Position numbers and translations under genes: made by a program. A stretch of 64,000 bases of DNA from Mytilus galloprovincialis. Taxonomy: Eukaryota > Mollusca > Bivalvia > Mytilida > Mytilidae. Of this stretch, positions 44,624-55,339 are shown one piece after another (the first letter of the stretch is position 1; each line of letters begins with the position of its first letter). The notes beneath the pieces are model-generated. The model was given only the letters and a program-made list of their open reading frames with translations, was not told the DNA's origin and ran no database searches. Location: positions 60,320,793 through 60,384,792 of the forward strand of contig NC_134840.1 of the NCBI RefSeq assembly GCF_965363235.1, written 5' to 3'.

Positions 44624-47600
44624 GTTTGTATATTTCATATTTTTACAGAGGTTCTGTTCGGATGAAAAGATCATCAATACTATTTTTGATCACATCAAAA
44701 CTTGAAAACTAGTATTAATTTATTAGCTCACCTGGCCCGAAGGGCCAAGTGAGCTTTTCCCATCACTTGGCGTCCGGCGTCCGGCGTCCGTCGTCGTCCT
44801 GCGTCCGTCGTCCGGCGTTAACTTTTACAAAAATCTTCTCCTCTGAAACTACTGGGCCAAATTAAACCAAACTTGGCCACAATCATCATTGGGGTATCTA
44901 GTTTAAAAAATGTGTCCGGTGACCCAGCCAACTAACCAAGATGGCCGCCATGGCTAAAAATAGAACATAGGGGTAAAATGCAGTTTTTGGCTTATAACTC
45001 AAAAACCAAAGCATTTAGAGCAAATCTGACATGGGGTAAAATTGTTAATCAGGTCAAGATCTATCTGCCCTGAAATTTTCAGATAAATCGAACAACCCGT
45101 TGTTGGGTTGCTGCCCCTGAATTGGTAATTTTAAGAAAATTTTGCTGTTTTTGGTTATTATCTTGAATATTATTATAGATATAGATAAACTGTAAACAGC
45201 AATAATGTTCAGCAAGGTAAGATTTACAAATAAGTCAACTTGACCGAAATGGTCAGTTGACCCCTTTAGGAGTTATTGCCCTTTATAGTCAATTTTTACC
45301 CATTTTTCGTAAATCTTAGTAATCTTTTAGAAAAATCTTCTCCTCTGAAACTACTGGGCCAAATTAAACCAAACTTGGCCACAATCATCTTTTGGGTTAG
45401 TAGTTTGAAAAATGTGTCCGATGACCTGGCCATCCAACCAAGATGGCCGCCATGGCTAAAAATAGAAAATGGGGTAAAATGCAGGTTTTGGCTTATAACT
45501 CAAAACCCAAAGCATTTAGAGCAAATCTGACATGGGGTAAAATTGTTTATCAGGTCAACATTTATCTGCTCAGAAATTTTTAGATGAATCGGACAACCCG
45601 TTGTTGGGTTGCTGACCCTGAATTGTTAGTTTTAAGGAAATTTTGCTGTTTTTGGTCATTATCTTGAATATTATTATTGATAGAGATAAACTGTAAACAA
45701 CAATAATGTTCAGCAAAGTAAGATTTACAAATAAGTCAACATGACCGAAATGGTCAATTGACCCCCTTAGGAGTTATTGTTCTTTATAGTCAATTTTTAA
45801 CAATTTTCATAAAATTTGTAAATTTTTACTAACATTTTCCACTGAAACTAATGGGCCAAGTTCATTATAGATAGAGATAATTTTAAGCAGCAAGAATGTT
45901 CAGTAAAGTAAGATGTACAAACACATCACCATCACCAAAACACAATTTTGTCATGAATCCATCTGCTTCCTTTAATATTCACATAGACCAAGGTGAGCGA
46001 CACAGGCTCTTTAGAGCCTCTAGTTTTCGTAAATCTTAGTTATATTTTACAAAAATCTTCTCCTCTGAAACTACTGGGCCAAATAAAAGCAAACTTGGCC
46101 ACAATCATCATTGGGGTATCTAGTTTAAAAATTGTGTCCAGTGACCCAGCCAACCAACCAAGATGGCCGCCATGGCTAAAAATAGAACATAGGGGTAAAA
46201 TGCAGTTTTGGGCTTATAACTTAAAAACCAAAGCATTTAGAGCAAATCTGACAGTGGAAAAAATTGTTTATCAAGTCCAGATCTATCTGCTCTAAAATTT
46301 TCAGATGAATTGGACAACTGGTTGTTAGGTTGCTGCCCCTGAATTGGTAATTTTAAGGAAATTTTGCTGTTTTTTGTTATTATCTTGAATACTATTATAG
46401 ATAGAGATAATCTGTAAACAGCAATAATGTTCAGAAAAGTAAGATTTACAAATAAGTCAACGTGACTGAAATGGTCAATTGACCCCCTAAGGAGTTATTG
46501 TCCTTTATAGTCAATTTTTTTTAAAATTTTCATAAAATTTGTAAATTTTTACTAACATTTTCCACTGAAACTACTTGGCCAAGTTCATTATAGATAAAGA
46601 TAATTGTAAGCAGCAAGAATGTTCAGTAAAGTAAGATGTACAAACACTTCACCATCACCAAAACACAATTTTTCATGAATCTATCTGCGTCCTTTGTTTA
46701 ATATTCACATATACCAAGGTGAGCGACACAGGCTCTTTAGAGCCTCTAGTTTTTATGTGCACGTTATATTTGCCATGTTATATAATGAATGAACGAAGTA
46801 CATATTACAAACTCTTTAAAAAAGGTTTAAAAACAAACGAGGGCTATATGCATCAAAAACTATACAAAGGACAACATTTAATACATTTTTCAAGACATAC
46901 AATCTTTATCAATGTTTTCATGCAATATTTTATGCACTACAAGATGAAAAGTAAATTCAGAAACTCTCCAAGATATGCCATCAACACAAATTCAAGGCCT
47001 GTTGACCACTAGACTCATATCAGTCTGATTAAACAGATCCAGTTAATTCAAATACTGAAATAATAAAAAAAAAAAAAAAACACTGACTCATACCGCCGGT
47101 ATACTAGGCTTTCATCGAGATCTTAGTTAAGTCCCAAAGATTGGTACATCTATCCTTTAATTGATATTTCTTCTAGTTATAAAGACTTGTAACCTATTCT
47201 CACATCGTACTCTGACTTGTTGTGTGTTTGTTTTTGTTTTTTTTTCTACATTGGCTAGAGGTATAGGGGAGGGTTGAGATCTCAAAAAACATGTTTAACC
47301 CCGCAGAATTTTTGCGCCCGTCCTAAGCCAGGAGCCTCTAGTCTTTGTTAGTCTTGCATGATTTTTAATTTTGTTTCTTGTATATATTTCGGAGTTAAGT
47401 ATGACGTCTATAACACTGACCTAATACACATTTTTGTATAGGGGTCATCTGAAACACACCCACCGGGTGCGGGAATTTTTCGCTGCATTGAAGACCCATT
47501 GGTAGCCTTCGGCTATTGTCTGCTCTTTGGTTGGGTTGTTATCTCTTTGACACATTCTCTGTTTTCATTATCAATTTTATCTTATTTAAGTCAATGAAGA

Positions 47601-48950
47601 ATACAGTAAACAACATTTATGAAAAATGCAAGAAATATATATACAAACATCGACCGTGCTTTATTTCTGAAAACCAAATAAATGCATAATGAAACTATAC
47701 CCTATTTCACCAGACATGGTATGTTAAATAGTAGCCTTTTGCATTGACAGCGATTTACATATGTTGTATATTACACATTTGTTATAGGTTTTAGGGGGGT
47801 TGAGATCTCATGAAACAAGTTTAAACCCGCTGCATGTATGCGCCTGTCACAACTGCAAGCAAGCAGGAACCTCTAGTCTTTGTTAGTCTCGCGTGGTGTT
47901 TTTTTTTTTTTATAATTTGGGTTCCTGTGTATGTTTGAGAGTTTGTGTTGCGTCCATTTCGGTGTACTATACATTTTTGTTTATGGGCAAGCTGAAGCCC
48001 GACTTCATTGCGGGATTTTCTTGCTACGTTGAAGACACATTGATGGCTTTTGGTTGTTTTCTGCTCTTTAGTCGGATTGTTGTCTCTTTCACACATTTCC
48101 CGTTTGCATTTTCAATTCTAAAAATGTTTATTTTTTAATTGCAGGTCGAGTTGGTCGTTATGTCTACATCAGTTCTGACTCTGTTTATGAAGTCTGCACG
48201 AAAAATCATACTCGGCCAACGGTAGAGACCGATTCTGTGCGACCAGGTGACATAAAAGAGCAGGAGATTTTGAACAAAAAAGATGATTACGGACATCGAA
48301 AATTTTCAGGGGAAGAGGTTTTGGTAGAACAGAGGAAGCAAGGTGGGATGCCATACTTCTTCATCAGACTTCCTGATGTTATTGGGTCACGTGATAACAC
48401 ATACCGTTGGTGGATATACCAGTCATGGTTGAGATTATCGCAATACTTGGAAACAAAGATAGCTATTCCGAAAAATCTTATTAACTTCCCAATGAGCTTT
48501 GTTTATGTTGAAGACGTTGCAAATATTGTATTACAAAGTTTAAATTATGACCAAGACCTTTTAGACGAAGCATACAACTTTGCTTTTGATGAGACGCCAA
48601 CGCTACCAGAAGTTCTTAAAATAATGAAAAAATATATGGACAAACTAGATATTGATATTCCAGTGGCTGACGATGAAGATGTTGTTCATTTGTTCCCGTC
48701 CGTGACAAGAGGTCCTATATGCTGTGATAAAGCAAAACATAAACTTGGCTTCAAGCCTACATCTTTCGAACAGGCAGCAAAAGAAACTGTCGAATTTTAT
48801 GAACAAGCAATGTTAAGTAACAAATTTGAAAGAGAAAGATTAAGTGTATTACAAACGTTAGAAACATTTTCTCCTAATAATCCTGGAAACGTTTATATAG
48901 GACTCCGAAAGGAATATGGTTTAGATATAAAAAGTCGAGAAGAACTGTAA
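44281..48950 (+). CDS. Secreted/ER-lumenal SDR-fold NAD(P)-binding protein, 2 exons, 382 aa
   Basis: Exons 44281-44623 and 48145-48950 join in phase 1 to give 382 residues. An N-terminal hydrophobic leader (MGLLISFLILCSLVLWTNA) predicts entry to the secretory pathway. The mature part opens directly with a Rossmann beta-strand and glycine motif, VLVFGGNGLIG (residues 25-35). Later come the catalytic-site candidates of an extended short-chain dehydrogenase: YVYISSDSVYE (about 120-130, active Ser) and YGHRK (163-167, YxxxK). MSFVYVEDVANIV is the epimerase-type FxxVxDVA element. The family is NAD-dependent epimerase/dehydratase-like; substrate unknown. Length is normal for the fold. Extended SDRs are usually cytosolic, so the leader is the unusual feature. 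Confidence 0.88.
44725..46751 (+). mobile_element. Tandem-core element, family 4, in the SDR intron
   Basis: Opens with a hairpin (AGCTCACCTGGCCC-gaag-GGCCAAGTGAGCT) and 'CATCACTTGGCGTCCGGCG'. The core block 'TCTCCTCTGAAACTACTGGG' recurs at about 44836, 45338 and 46057. 'AAGGTGAGCGACACAGGCTC' followed by TTTAGAGCCTCTAG occurs twice, near 46020 and 46750, so the 3' portion is duplicated. Recognised as a common bivalve repeat; non-coding. The short frames with 'SPLKLLGQIK' are repeat artefacts. Confidence 0.75.
47240..47582 (+). repeat. 3' tail of the RT element (5'-truncated)
   Basis: 'CATTGGCTAGAGGTATAGGG', 'AACCCCGCAGAATTTTTGCG', 'GGTGCGGGAATTTTTCGCTG' and 'CTCTTTGACACATTCTCTG' match 34920-35230. 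Confidence 0.8.
47780..48120 (+). repeat. 3' tail of the RT element, ending 25 nt before SDR exon 2
   Basis: 'GGGGGGTTGAGATCTCATG', 'GCGCCTGTCACAACTGC' and 'GTTGTCTCTTTCACACATTT' match the same UTR in the same orientation. The match ends at 'TTTTCAATTCTA', just upstream of the splice acceptor at 48144. Confidence 0.8.
48145..48950 (+). CDS. SDR gene exon 2
   Basis: Acceptor TTTTTTAATTGCAG before 48145; the split codon G|GT restores Gly, followed by RVGRYVYISSDSVYE. Stop TAA 48948-48950. A possible AATAAA signal lies at 49067-49072. Confidence 0.88.
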
Positions 48951-48963
48951 TAGATAGGGAGAG

Positions 48964-49708
48964 ATCCGTTTGCGCCAAAAATGCGTTCTTTTGCGCCACA
49001 ACTTTTTTCTCCAATGCTACGTTTGCGACACCTGTTTTAAAATTATATGGTATCATTTGCGCCAAAAATAAAACATACGATTGCGCCAATAAGAAGAAAA
49101 ATGACTACCCTCCACCTTTATTCGGACTCGGAACCGGCAGTTTACACGGAAAATGTTTCCTTTTCTGAAACATACTTTCTTCTTACTGCTGCTGCATGGG
49201 TACTTCCTAATTTAATGTGTGTGGTAGCTTGTAACTTTACTTTATTGTCCAAAAAGACAAACATTGAAGGATGAAATGCATAAAACAGTTCATAATAATT
49301 CACCGTGGAATGCTTCTGCTCCATTACTAATACGTCTTGAGGTAGATAGCGTTTCAGCCCATAGATACGGATGGTGGGAGCATAGCACTGTGTCATCAAC
49401 GTTTGTGGCTGAAACATAATCAGCAAATGCTTATTATTTTCTTCTCTTTTGGCATATCTTATTTGAATATTCAGTTTTCTTCTCTCTCTGTACATGGACT
49501 GTCTACTGCATTTCAAGTCCTTACTCTCCAGATGCTCATCTTCATGGTGAAATATCTCCAATCATATGATACTTCGATATTTATGATAGATATGTGTACA
49601 GGTAAATTGGCGCAAAAGAGTTCCGATTATTGGCGCAAATGATACATTTTGAAAACAAAATTTGGCGCAAATGATACCCCTGAAAAACAGTAATTGGCGC
49701 AAAAGGAT
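48964..49708. mobile_element. MULE-like element with TTTGCGCCA repeats
   Basis: The left side carries several TTTGCGCCA copies and the right side several TGGCGCAAA copies, so the ends are inverted with subterminal repeats; outermost ATCCGTTTGCGCC against GGCGCAAAAGGAT. It encloses a 139-codon minus-strand frame with a motif seen ahead of MULE transposase domains. The 9-bp duplication expected for Mutator is not apparent. Confidence 0.6.
49142..49561 (-). pseudogene. Fragment of a MULE-type transposase (N-terminal region)
   Basis: A 139-codon frame containing LKCSRQSMYRERRK, which resembles the MYRxRRK segment that precedes the MULE catalytic domain in FLYWCH/MULE-like proteins of invertebrates. 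The DDE domain and zinc finger are missing. The remainder (YYELFYAFHPSMFVFLDN...) is plausible linker sequence. Weak family call, made from the short motif and the flanking inverted repeats. Confidence 0.4.
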
Positions 49709-49719
49709 GGGGTATTCAA

Positions 49720-50025
49720 CGTTAGCACAGTATGCAAATTAATGCTTTTATGTAAACACAAAATAGTATCAACAAAACATAAGTAATTATACCAAACATT
49801 TTGTAATGAAATTATTAATTACACTATGACTTAAATTATCAGAATTCATAAAGATTTCATAACTACCCTTTTCATGAATTTGTTGTCTTATTGATGCAAT
49901 AGTTGTCTGCTTGTAACCTGAATGCATCATAGTAATATTTTGCTGGGCAAGCTCTCAGCTCATATACTGTATGTGCATTTAAACACTAGCATTGTCCTAT
50001 CCATCATACATTTTACCTAGTCAAA
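49720..50025. other. No gene seen
   Basis: AT-rich flank between the MULE-like element and the minisatellite array. Confidence 0.35.
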
Positions 50026-50029
50026 TATA

Positions 50030-51180
50030 GTAAGTGAGTCAAACGCTTTTATTGGTTAAAGTAGCTAGAATGTCCGGAAAAACCTTCAGCAAGACAACTG
50101 ACTATCCTATGCAATTAAGATGAGTTAAACGCTTTTATTGATTGAAAAAGCCGGTGTCCCCGGGGAGACCTTCATCAAGACAAATGAGAGCCGTGGTGTA
50201 GTGGTTAGTGCATCGGACTACTAACACAAGGGTTCCTTGTTCGATTCACGTACCGGGATGACAATTTCAGGGACTGAATTTTAGACTCTCCCTCGACACC
50301 ATATGCGAGTATGGTCTTGAGAAAACGATGGTAGTCCGTCGGAAGGGAACGATTAATGTCTGACCCGTGTTAAGCGAGAGCCATATCTCTTGCACGTTAA
50401 AGACACCCTTGTGGTTTTCGAAAAAGAGCAGGCTAATGCCGCTACAAGGCAGCACTTGCACCCGCAAAGTTGAAAGGGATTAATATAAGTTGCAAAACTT
50501 GTTTCCCAATCCACTATAATTATGTTTAAATTAAGACAATTGACAATCCTAGTCAATTAAGACGAGCCAAACGCTTTTATTGGTTGAAGAAGCCGAAATC
50601 GATTATTACCAGAAAGACCTGCGTCAAGACAACTGACAATGTTAGTCAATTAAGATGAGCCAAACGCTTTTATTGGTTAACGAATTAACGAAAGGAAATG
50701 CCCGACCAAACCTTCAACAAGACAAGTTCATTTAAGATGAGTAAAACACTTTTGTTGGTTAAGAAGCCACAGTGCCAGGAAAAATATTCAGCAAGACAAC
50801 TGCCTATCTTAGTCAAGTAAAATGAGTCAAATGCTTTTATTAAAGAAGCTAGAATGCCTGGAAAGACCTTCAGCAAGATAACTGACAATCATAAACAATT
50901 AAGAGGAGTCGTACGCTTTATTGGTCGAAGAAGCCGGGGTACCCGGGGAGACCTTCAGAGAGACAACTGACAATCCTATTCATTTAAGACGAGTTACCGC
51001 TTTTATTAGTTGTAGAAGCTGGAATGCCAGGAAAGACATTCAGCAAGACAACTGAAAATCCTAGTCAATTAAGATGAGTTAAAAGCACCAGTCACATGCT
51101 GTGTTCGAACTCGTAACCTCCGTCTTGACTGACAAGTGATCAATAAGATGAACTAATAACAAAATTAAGCTACTGAGGCC
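50030..51180 (+). repeat. Roughly 80-95-bp minisatellite array
   Basis: Units built around 'CGCTTTTATTGGTT', 'AAGAAGCC', 'CCGGGGAGACCTTCA' and 'AAGACAACTGACAATCCTA' recur at about 50047, 50130, 50572, 50667, 50747, 50836, 50915 and 50999. The array ends in a reversed tRNA-like SINE head (51085-51180: 'GTTCGAACTCGTAACCTCC', 'CTACTGAGGCCCCAGG'), so it seems to be an expansion of a SINE body. Confidence 0.75.
50187..50495 (+). mobile_element. tRNA-derived SINE with conserved mollusc core
   Basis: Pol III A box TGGTGTAGTGG (about 50194) and B box TTGTTCGATTC (about 50239) form a tRNA-like head. A body follows with 'CTTGCACGTTAAAGACACCC' and 'AAAGAGCAGGCTAATGCCGC', which resembles the conserved central domain of mollusc SINEs. 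Inserted within the minisatellite array. Confidence 0.75.
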
Positions 51181-51189
51181 CCAGGTTAG

Positions 51190-52015
51190 CCTTGATCCTA
51201 AAGGTCTTCGTCTGTATATATACTTTCAATTTTGATCAACTGCACGAGTCTTAAATTCGAAAAAAAAAATCATAGAAAAATTGTATGATTTTGTAAAAAA
51301 AAAAATTGACATATGAGAGTATGGTATTCAATTTTAAGTAAATAAGAAATCATATCTTGTTTACTTCAAATTGAATAAGATATTTCACAAAGAATTGAAG
51401 ATATATGATGTACTTCAGAAAGTATTTGTTTAAATTCATAAAATATCTTGAAATTCAATAAATCTATAAACTGCTTACCATATGCTTAATGCATGTTTCC
51501 AGATTCGCAAGTTCATCAAGAACATTTAAAACCAAATAAAAAGACCCAGCAGATCATGATTTATTACAAAAACTATCAGGGGTCAATACAAACTTCCCGT
51601 TTAAGGTAACTAAACCTTAGAGAGTTGTAACCTTAGATTTGTCCCAATTTCTAAATTTATCTGTTTAAAATAGACTAAAATGTACATAATAAACTAAGAT
51701 ATACTAAAATTTAACTATAGTACTCATGTTAGCAAATTGATTCACAAAATATCCTGTAAACTTAATTGCTTCCAAAATTAATAGAATCAAATATCCGGTA
51801 AACTTAATTGCTACAAAAATCAATGGAAATCGTTTATTTGTTACTCCTTTTAGAATTATAACTGATTATTACTTCAACTGCAATTTAAGTAACATAAGTG
51901 CTTCTAATCCTGAAGAAAAATTCTGATACCTACTGCAAAAGACAAAATGCTACCAAACCCCAGGAATTGTCTATTGAAGAGCAATCTTTTAAATTAAAAA
52001 TGTTCTACATGATAA
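51190..52015. other. No gene seen
   Basis: AT-rich DNA. 'TCCGGTAAACTTAATTGCT' is partly repeated at about 51760 and 51800, a small local duplication. Confidence 0.35.
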
Positions 52016-52019
52016 AGCA

Positions 52020-52930
52020 TGTTAATTGTAATTAAGGGTTTGTAGTGGTCACCCCATACATGCCAAAAAGGGACATTTCTGATATCATGTAAGTGGTCGA
52101 GATCCCCATCTCTTTCTATTTTCTGTTTTTTTTTCATGCCTAGATGATTTGAATGAAACCATGGGTAAAACCAAAGGGTCATCCCCACCCCCTGTCCTTT
52201 GGATATATTCAAATATCTTGTAAATGGTCAAGATTCTCACCCCTTAATCATATATATTCTTGTTCGTCATGTCACAAAAAGTTTAACAATATACAGGGTC
52301 AGTCCCCATGGGGCTCCAATGTTTTTGTATCTTGTAAATGATTGAGATCCCCACCCTTATACCATATATAGTCTATATAGCTAGTTTGTCATGTTATAAA
52401 ATTTTTAATGATATATAGGGTCAACTACAGGGGCCCTTAACCCCCTCAATGATCTTATATCTTGTAAATGGTCGAGATCCCCACCACTAAATCATATATA
52501 TTCCTGTTTGTCACTTCACAAAGACTGGAATGATATTTATTTTCAGTGACCAGGGGTAAACCCCACCCCAATTCGCTAATATCTAAATGGTTGAGATCCC
52601 CACCGTAAACCATATATATTCCTGTTTGTCATGTCAAAATGATTTGAATCATATACAGGGTTAGTCCCCAGTGATCATTCCCACCAACTGTCATTTGAAT
52701 AGTGTTAGTGGTTGAGATCTCCACTCGTGAACAATAAATATTTTGCTTTGTCATGCCAAGATGATTTGAATGATATGCAAGGTTAGTCTCCAGGGGGTAA
52801 TTCCCACCCCTGTCATTTAAATACATGTTTGTTCAAATATCTTGTAAGTGGTTAAGATACCTCACCAATAAGCCACATCAAATGAAATATTAAAGAAGTC
52901 CCAAGGGGTCATCCAACTCCTGTCATATGA
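52020..52930 (+). repeat. Degenerate tandem repeat of about 125 bp
   Basis: Phrase 'GTAAATGGTCGAGATCCCCA' and variants at about 52089, 52221, 52335, 52463, 52585, 52705 and 52845, each followed by 'ACCATATATATTCCTGTTTG' and 'TCATGTCA..ATGATTTGAAT' variants. About seven units, strongly diverged, non-coding. Confidence 0.8.
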
Positions 52931-53963
52931 GGATGTTCTCAACCCTTGTGAAAGAAAAATATCTGCAGCCTTAAATCGTATAATTTCTGCAAAATTAATT
53001 AAATGAATAATAGGGGTAGTCTTTATGGGGTTATACTTGAGGGGACTTTGTTTGGGAGACAGGAGCCTGTTACAATTATTTCTTGTTTTTCTTAAAATCT
53101 AGTTGGATCAAGGTCTGCTATTTTTATGAAGTTTTGCTCTAACTGCTTAAATTTTGAGATGTTGGCCAAAATACCTTTGTTCTCCATTTATAATTTATAT
53201 ACTAAACATACCAAGGAAACATTCACATATAAAAGTTTTTTCCCATGCTGTTCAGTAGTTTTATACCTTTTGGTCCAGGTGAGCTACTGAAAAGGAATGG
53301 TTAATTTGGATTGATTTTAAAATCTAAAGTTGAGAAAGGAAATGGGGAATGTGTCAAAGTGACAACAACCCGACCATAGAGCAGACAACAGCCGAAGGCC
53401 ACCAATGGGCGAGAATTCCCGCACCCGTAGGTGTCCTTCAGCTGGCCCCTAAAAAATATGTATATATTAGTACATTGATAATGGACGTCATACTAAACTT
53501 CGAATTATACACAAGAAACTAAAATTAAAAATCATACAAGACTAACAAAGGCCAGAGGCTCCTGACTTGGGACAGGCGCAAATTATCAGCGGGGTTAAAC
53601 ATGTTTATGAGATCTCAACCCACCCCCCCCCCCAAATACCTCTAGCCAATGTAGAAACGTAAACGCATAACAATACGCACATTAAAATTCAGTTCAAGAG
53701 AAGTCCGAGTCCGATGTCAAAAGATGTAACAAAAGAAAATAAATAAAATGACAATAATACTTAAATAACAACAGACTACTAGCAGTTAACTGACATGCCA
53801 GCTCCAGACCTCAATTAAACTGATTGAAAGATTATGTCTTCATCATATCAATATCAGACACAATCCCTCCCGTTAGAGGTTTAGTATCATACTATCATAA
53901 AATATATGAGAAGAACATAACCCGTGTCATGCCAACAACTTTTTTTTTTTTAAATAAATGTGT

Positions 53964-54427
53964 TTAGTTCCGATGCAAAGACCCTATAAGTGAATCAATA
54001 TTAAAGCCAAAATATGCAATCTTTAATGACCTGACAACAGTATCGTAACTATACCCCTTCTTAATAAGTCTGTTTAAAGGTTTTGTAAGCTTTTGAGGTG
54101 AATACTGACATTTTTGTGCTTTATAAAGAATATTACCATAAAAAATTGGATGTGAAATACCTAAACTAAAAAAATGTCTGCATGTTGAATTATATTTACG
54201 AATTATTTCCTTATACTGGTGATAAAATTTAGTAAATGTTTTGACCAGTTTGTGATATCGAAAACCCTGGTGTAATAAATTTTCAGTAATACATAAATTT
54301 CTCTCGTTAAAATCTAATACGTTGTTACATACACGAGCGAATTGTACAAGTTGAGATATATAAACACCATAAGATGGTGACAAGGGAACGTCACCATCTA
54401 AAAATGGATAATTAACGATATAAAATG
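53964..54427 (-). pseudogene. Reverse transcriptase copy 2, C-terminal fragment
   Basis: Starts IVNYPFLDGDVPLSPSYGVY and ends SLIGSLHRN, close to 34150-34609 throughout. It has no intact start: the leading MTASCSFY residues come from the inserted element. The catalytic YLDD part is displaced to the far side of the insertions and disrupted. Confidence 0.85.
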
Positions 54428-55178
54428 AACAAGAGGCTGTCACAACGACAGCAAACCGGATTTATTAACATTTATTTGTGTCCTGGCAATATCACAAGAA
54501 CCATTACTGATGAATGGTGAAGGTGAAAATCGTCAATATCAAATTTGACCTCCATTTTGTCATCAGTATCAACATATTAAAATTTGAAAAGCTTAGATTG
54601 AAAGGTTCATGAGTAAATGCAACAACGTGAATGGAAACGCCATTTTACGATCTTTCAAGAACCATAACTCCTGAACGGTATAAGTCAAAATCGTCATTAT
54701 TGAACTTGACCTCTATTTTGTCATCAATAACAGCATATTAAAATTTCGGAAGCTTTGGTAGAACAGTTCATGCTTAAATGCACAGACACGACTGGAAACT
54801 CCATTTTTCAATCTTTCAAGAACCATAACTCCTGAACGGTAAAAGTCAAAATCATCATTATTGAACTTGACCTCCATTGTGTCATCAGTAACAACATATT
54901 AAAATTTGGGAAGCTTTGGTAGAACAGTTCATGCGTAAATGCACGGACACGACTGGAAACTCCATTTTTCAATCTTTCAAGAACCATAACTCCTGAACGG
55001 TAAAAGTCAAAATCGCCATTATTGAACTTGACCTTCGTATAGTTGTCAGTAATAACATATTAAAATTTTAAAAGCTTTGGTTGAACGGTTCATGAGTTAA
55101 TGCACGGACAACATTTGATTGCCGCCCGCCCGCCCGGCCGCCCGTCGTACATTCCCACATTGTCACAAAAATCCGGTT
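54428..55178 (-). mobile_element. HINE-like element, family 1, copy 2 (inside RT)
   Basis: Reverse-oriented counterpart of 16837-17759, with the same end sequences (CTCTTGTT after hairpin GCTGTC/GACAGC; AACCGGATTTTTGTGACA), tandem units of about 160 bp and a GC-rich (CGCC)n tract. Flanks rejoin as AAATG|AAAAATCAT exactly as in the uninterrupted paralogue, with no target duplication. Confidence 0.85.
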
Positions 55179-55339
55179 AAAAATCATCTCTTTTATCATT
55201 CATGTTTGTATTAAGCTTCCTGTTAATGATATAGATATCAAGATCGAGGAAAGGGCACTGGTCATTGTCAGTATTAGCTTTATTTAAAGTAAGTTCAACA
55301 GGATAAATTTCTTTAGTATACATACTGAAGTCGTCATTA

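Noticed and set aside
45276..46295. Paired plus-strand frames with 'SPLKLLGQIK'
   Set aside because: Translations of the tandem core of the family 4 element; similarity between them reflects DNA repetition, not a gene family.
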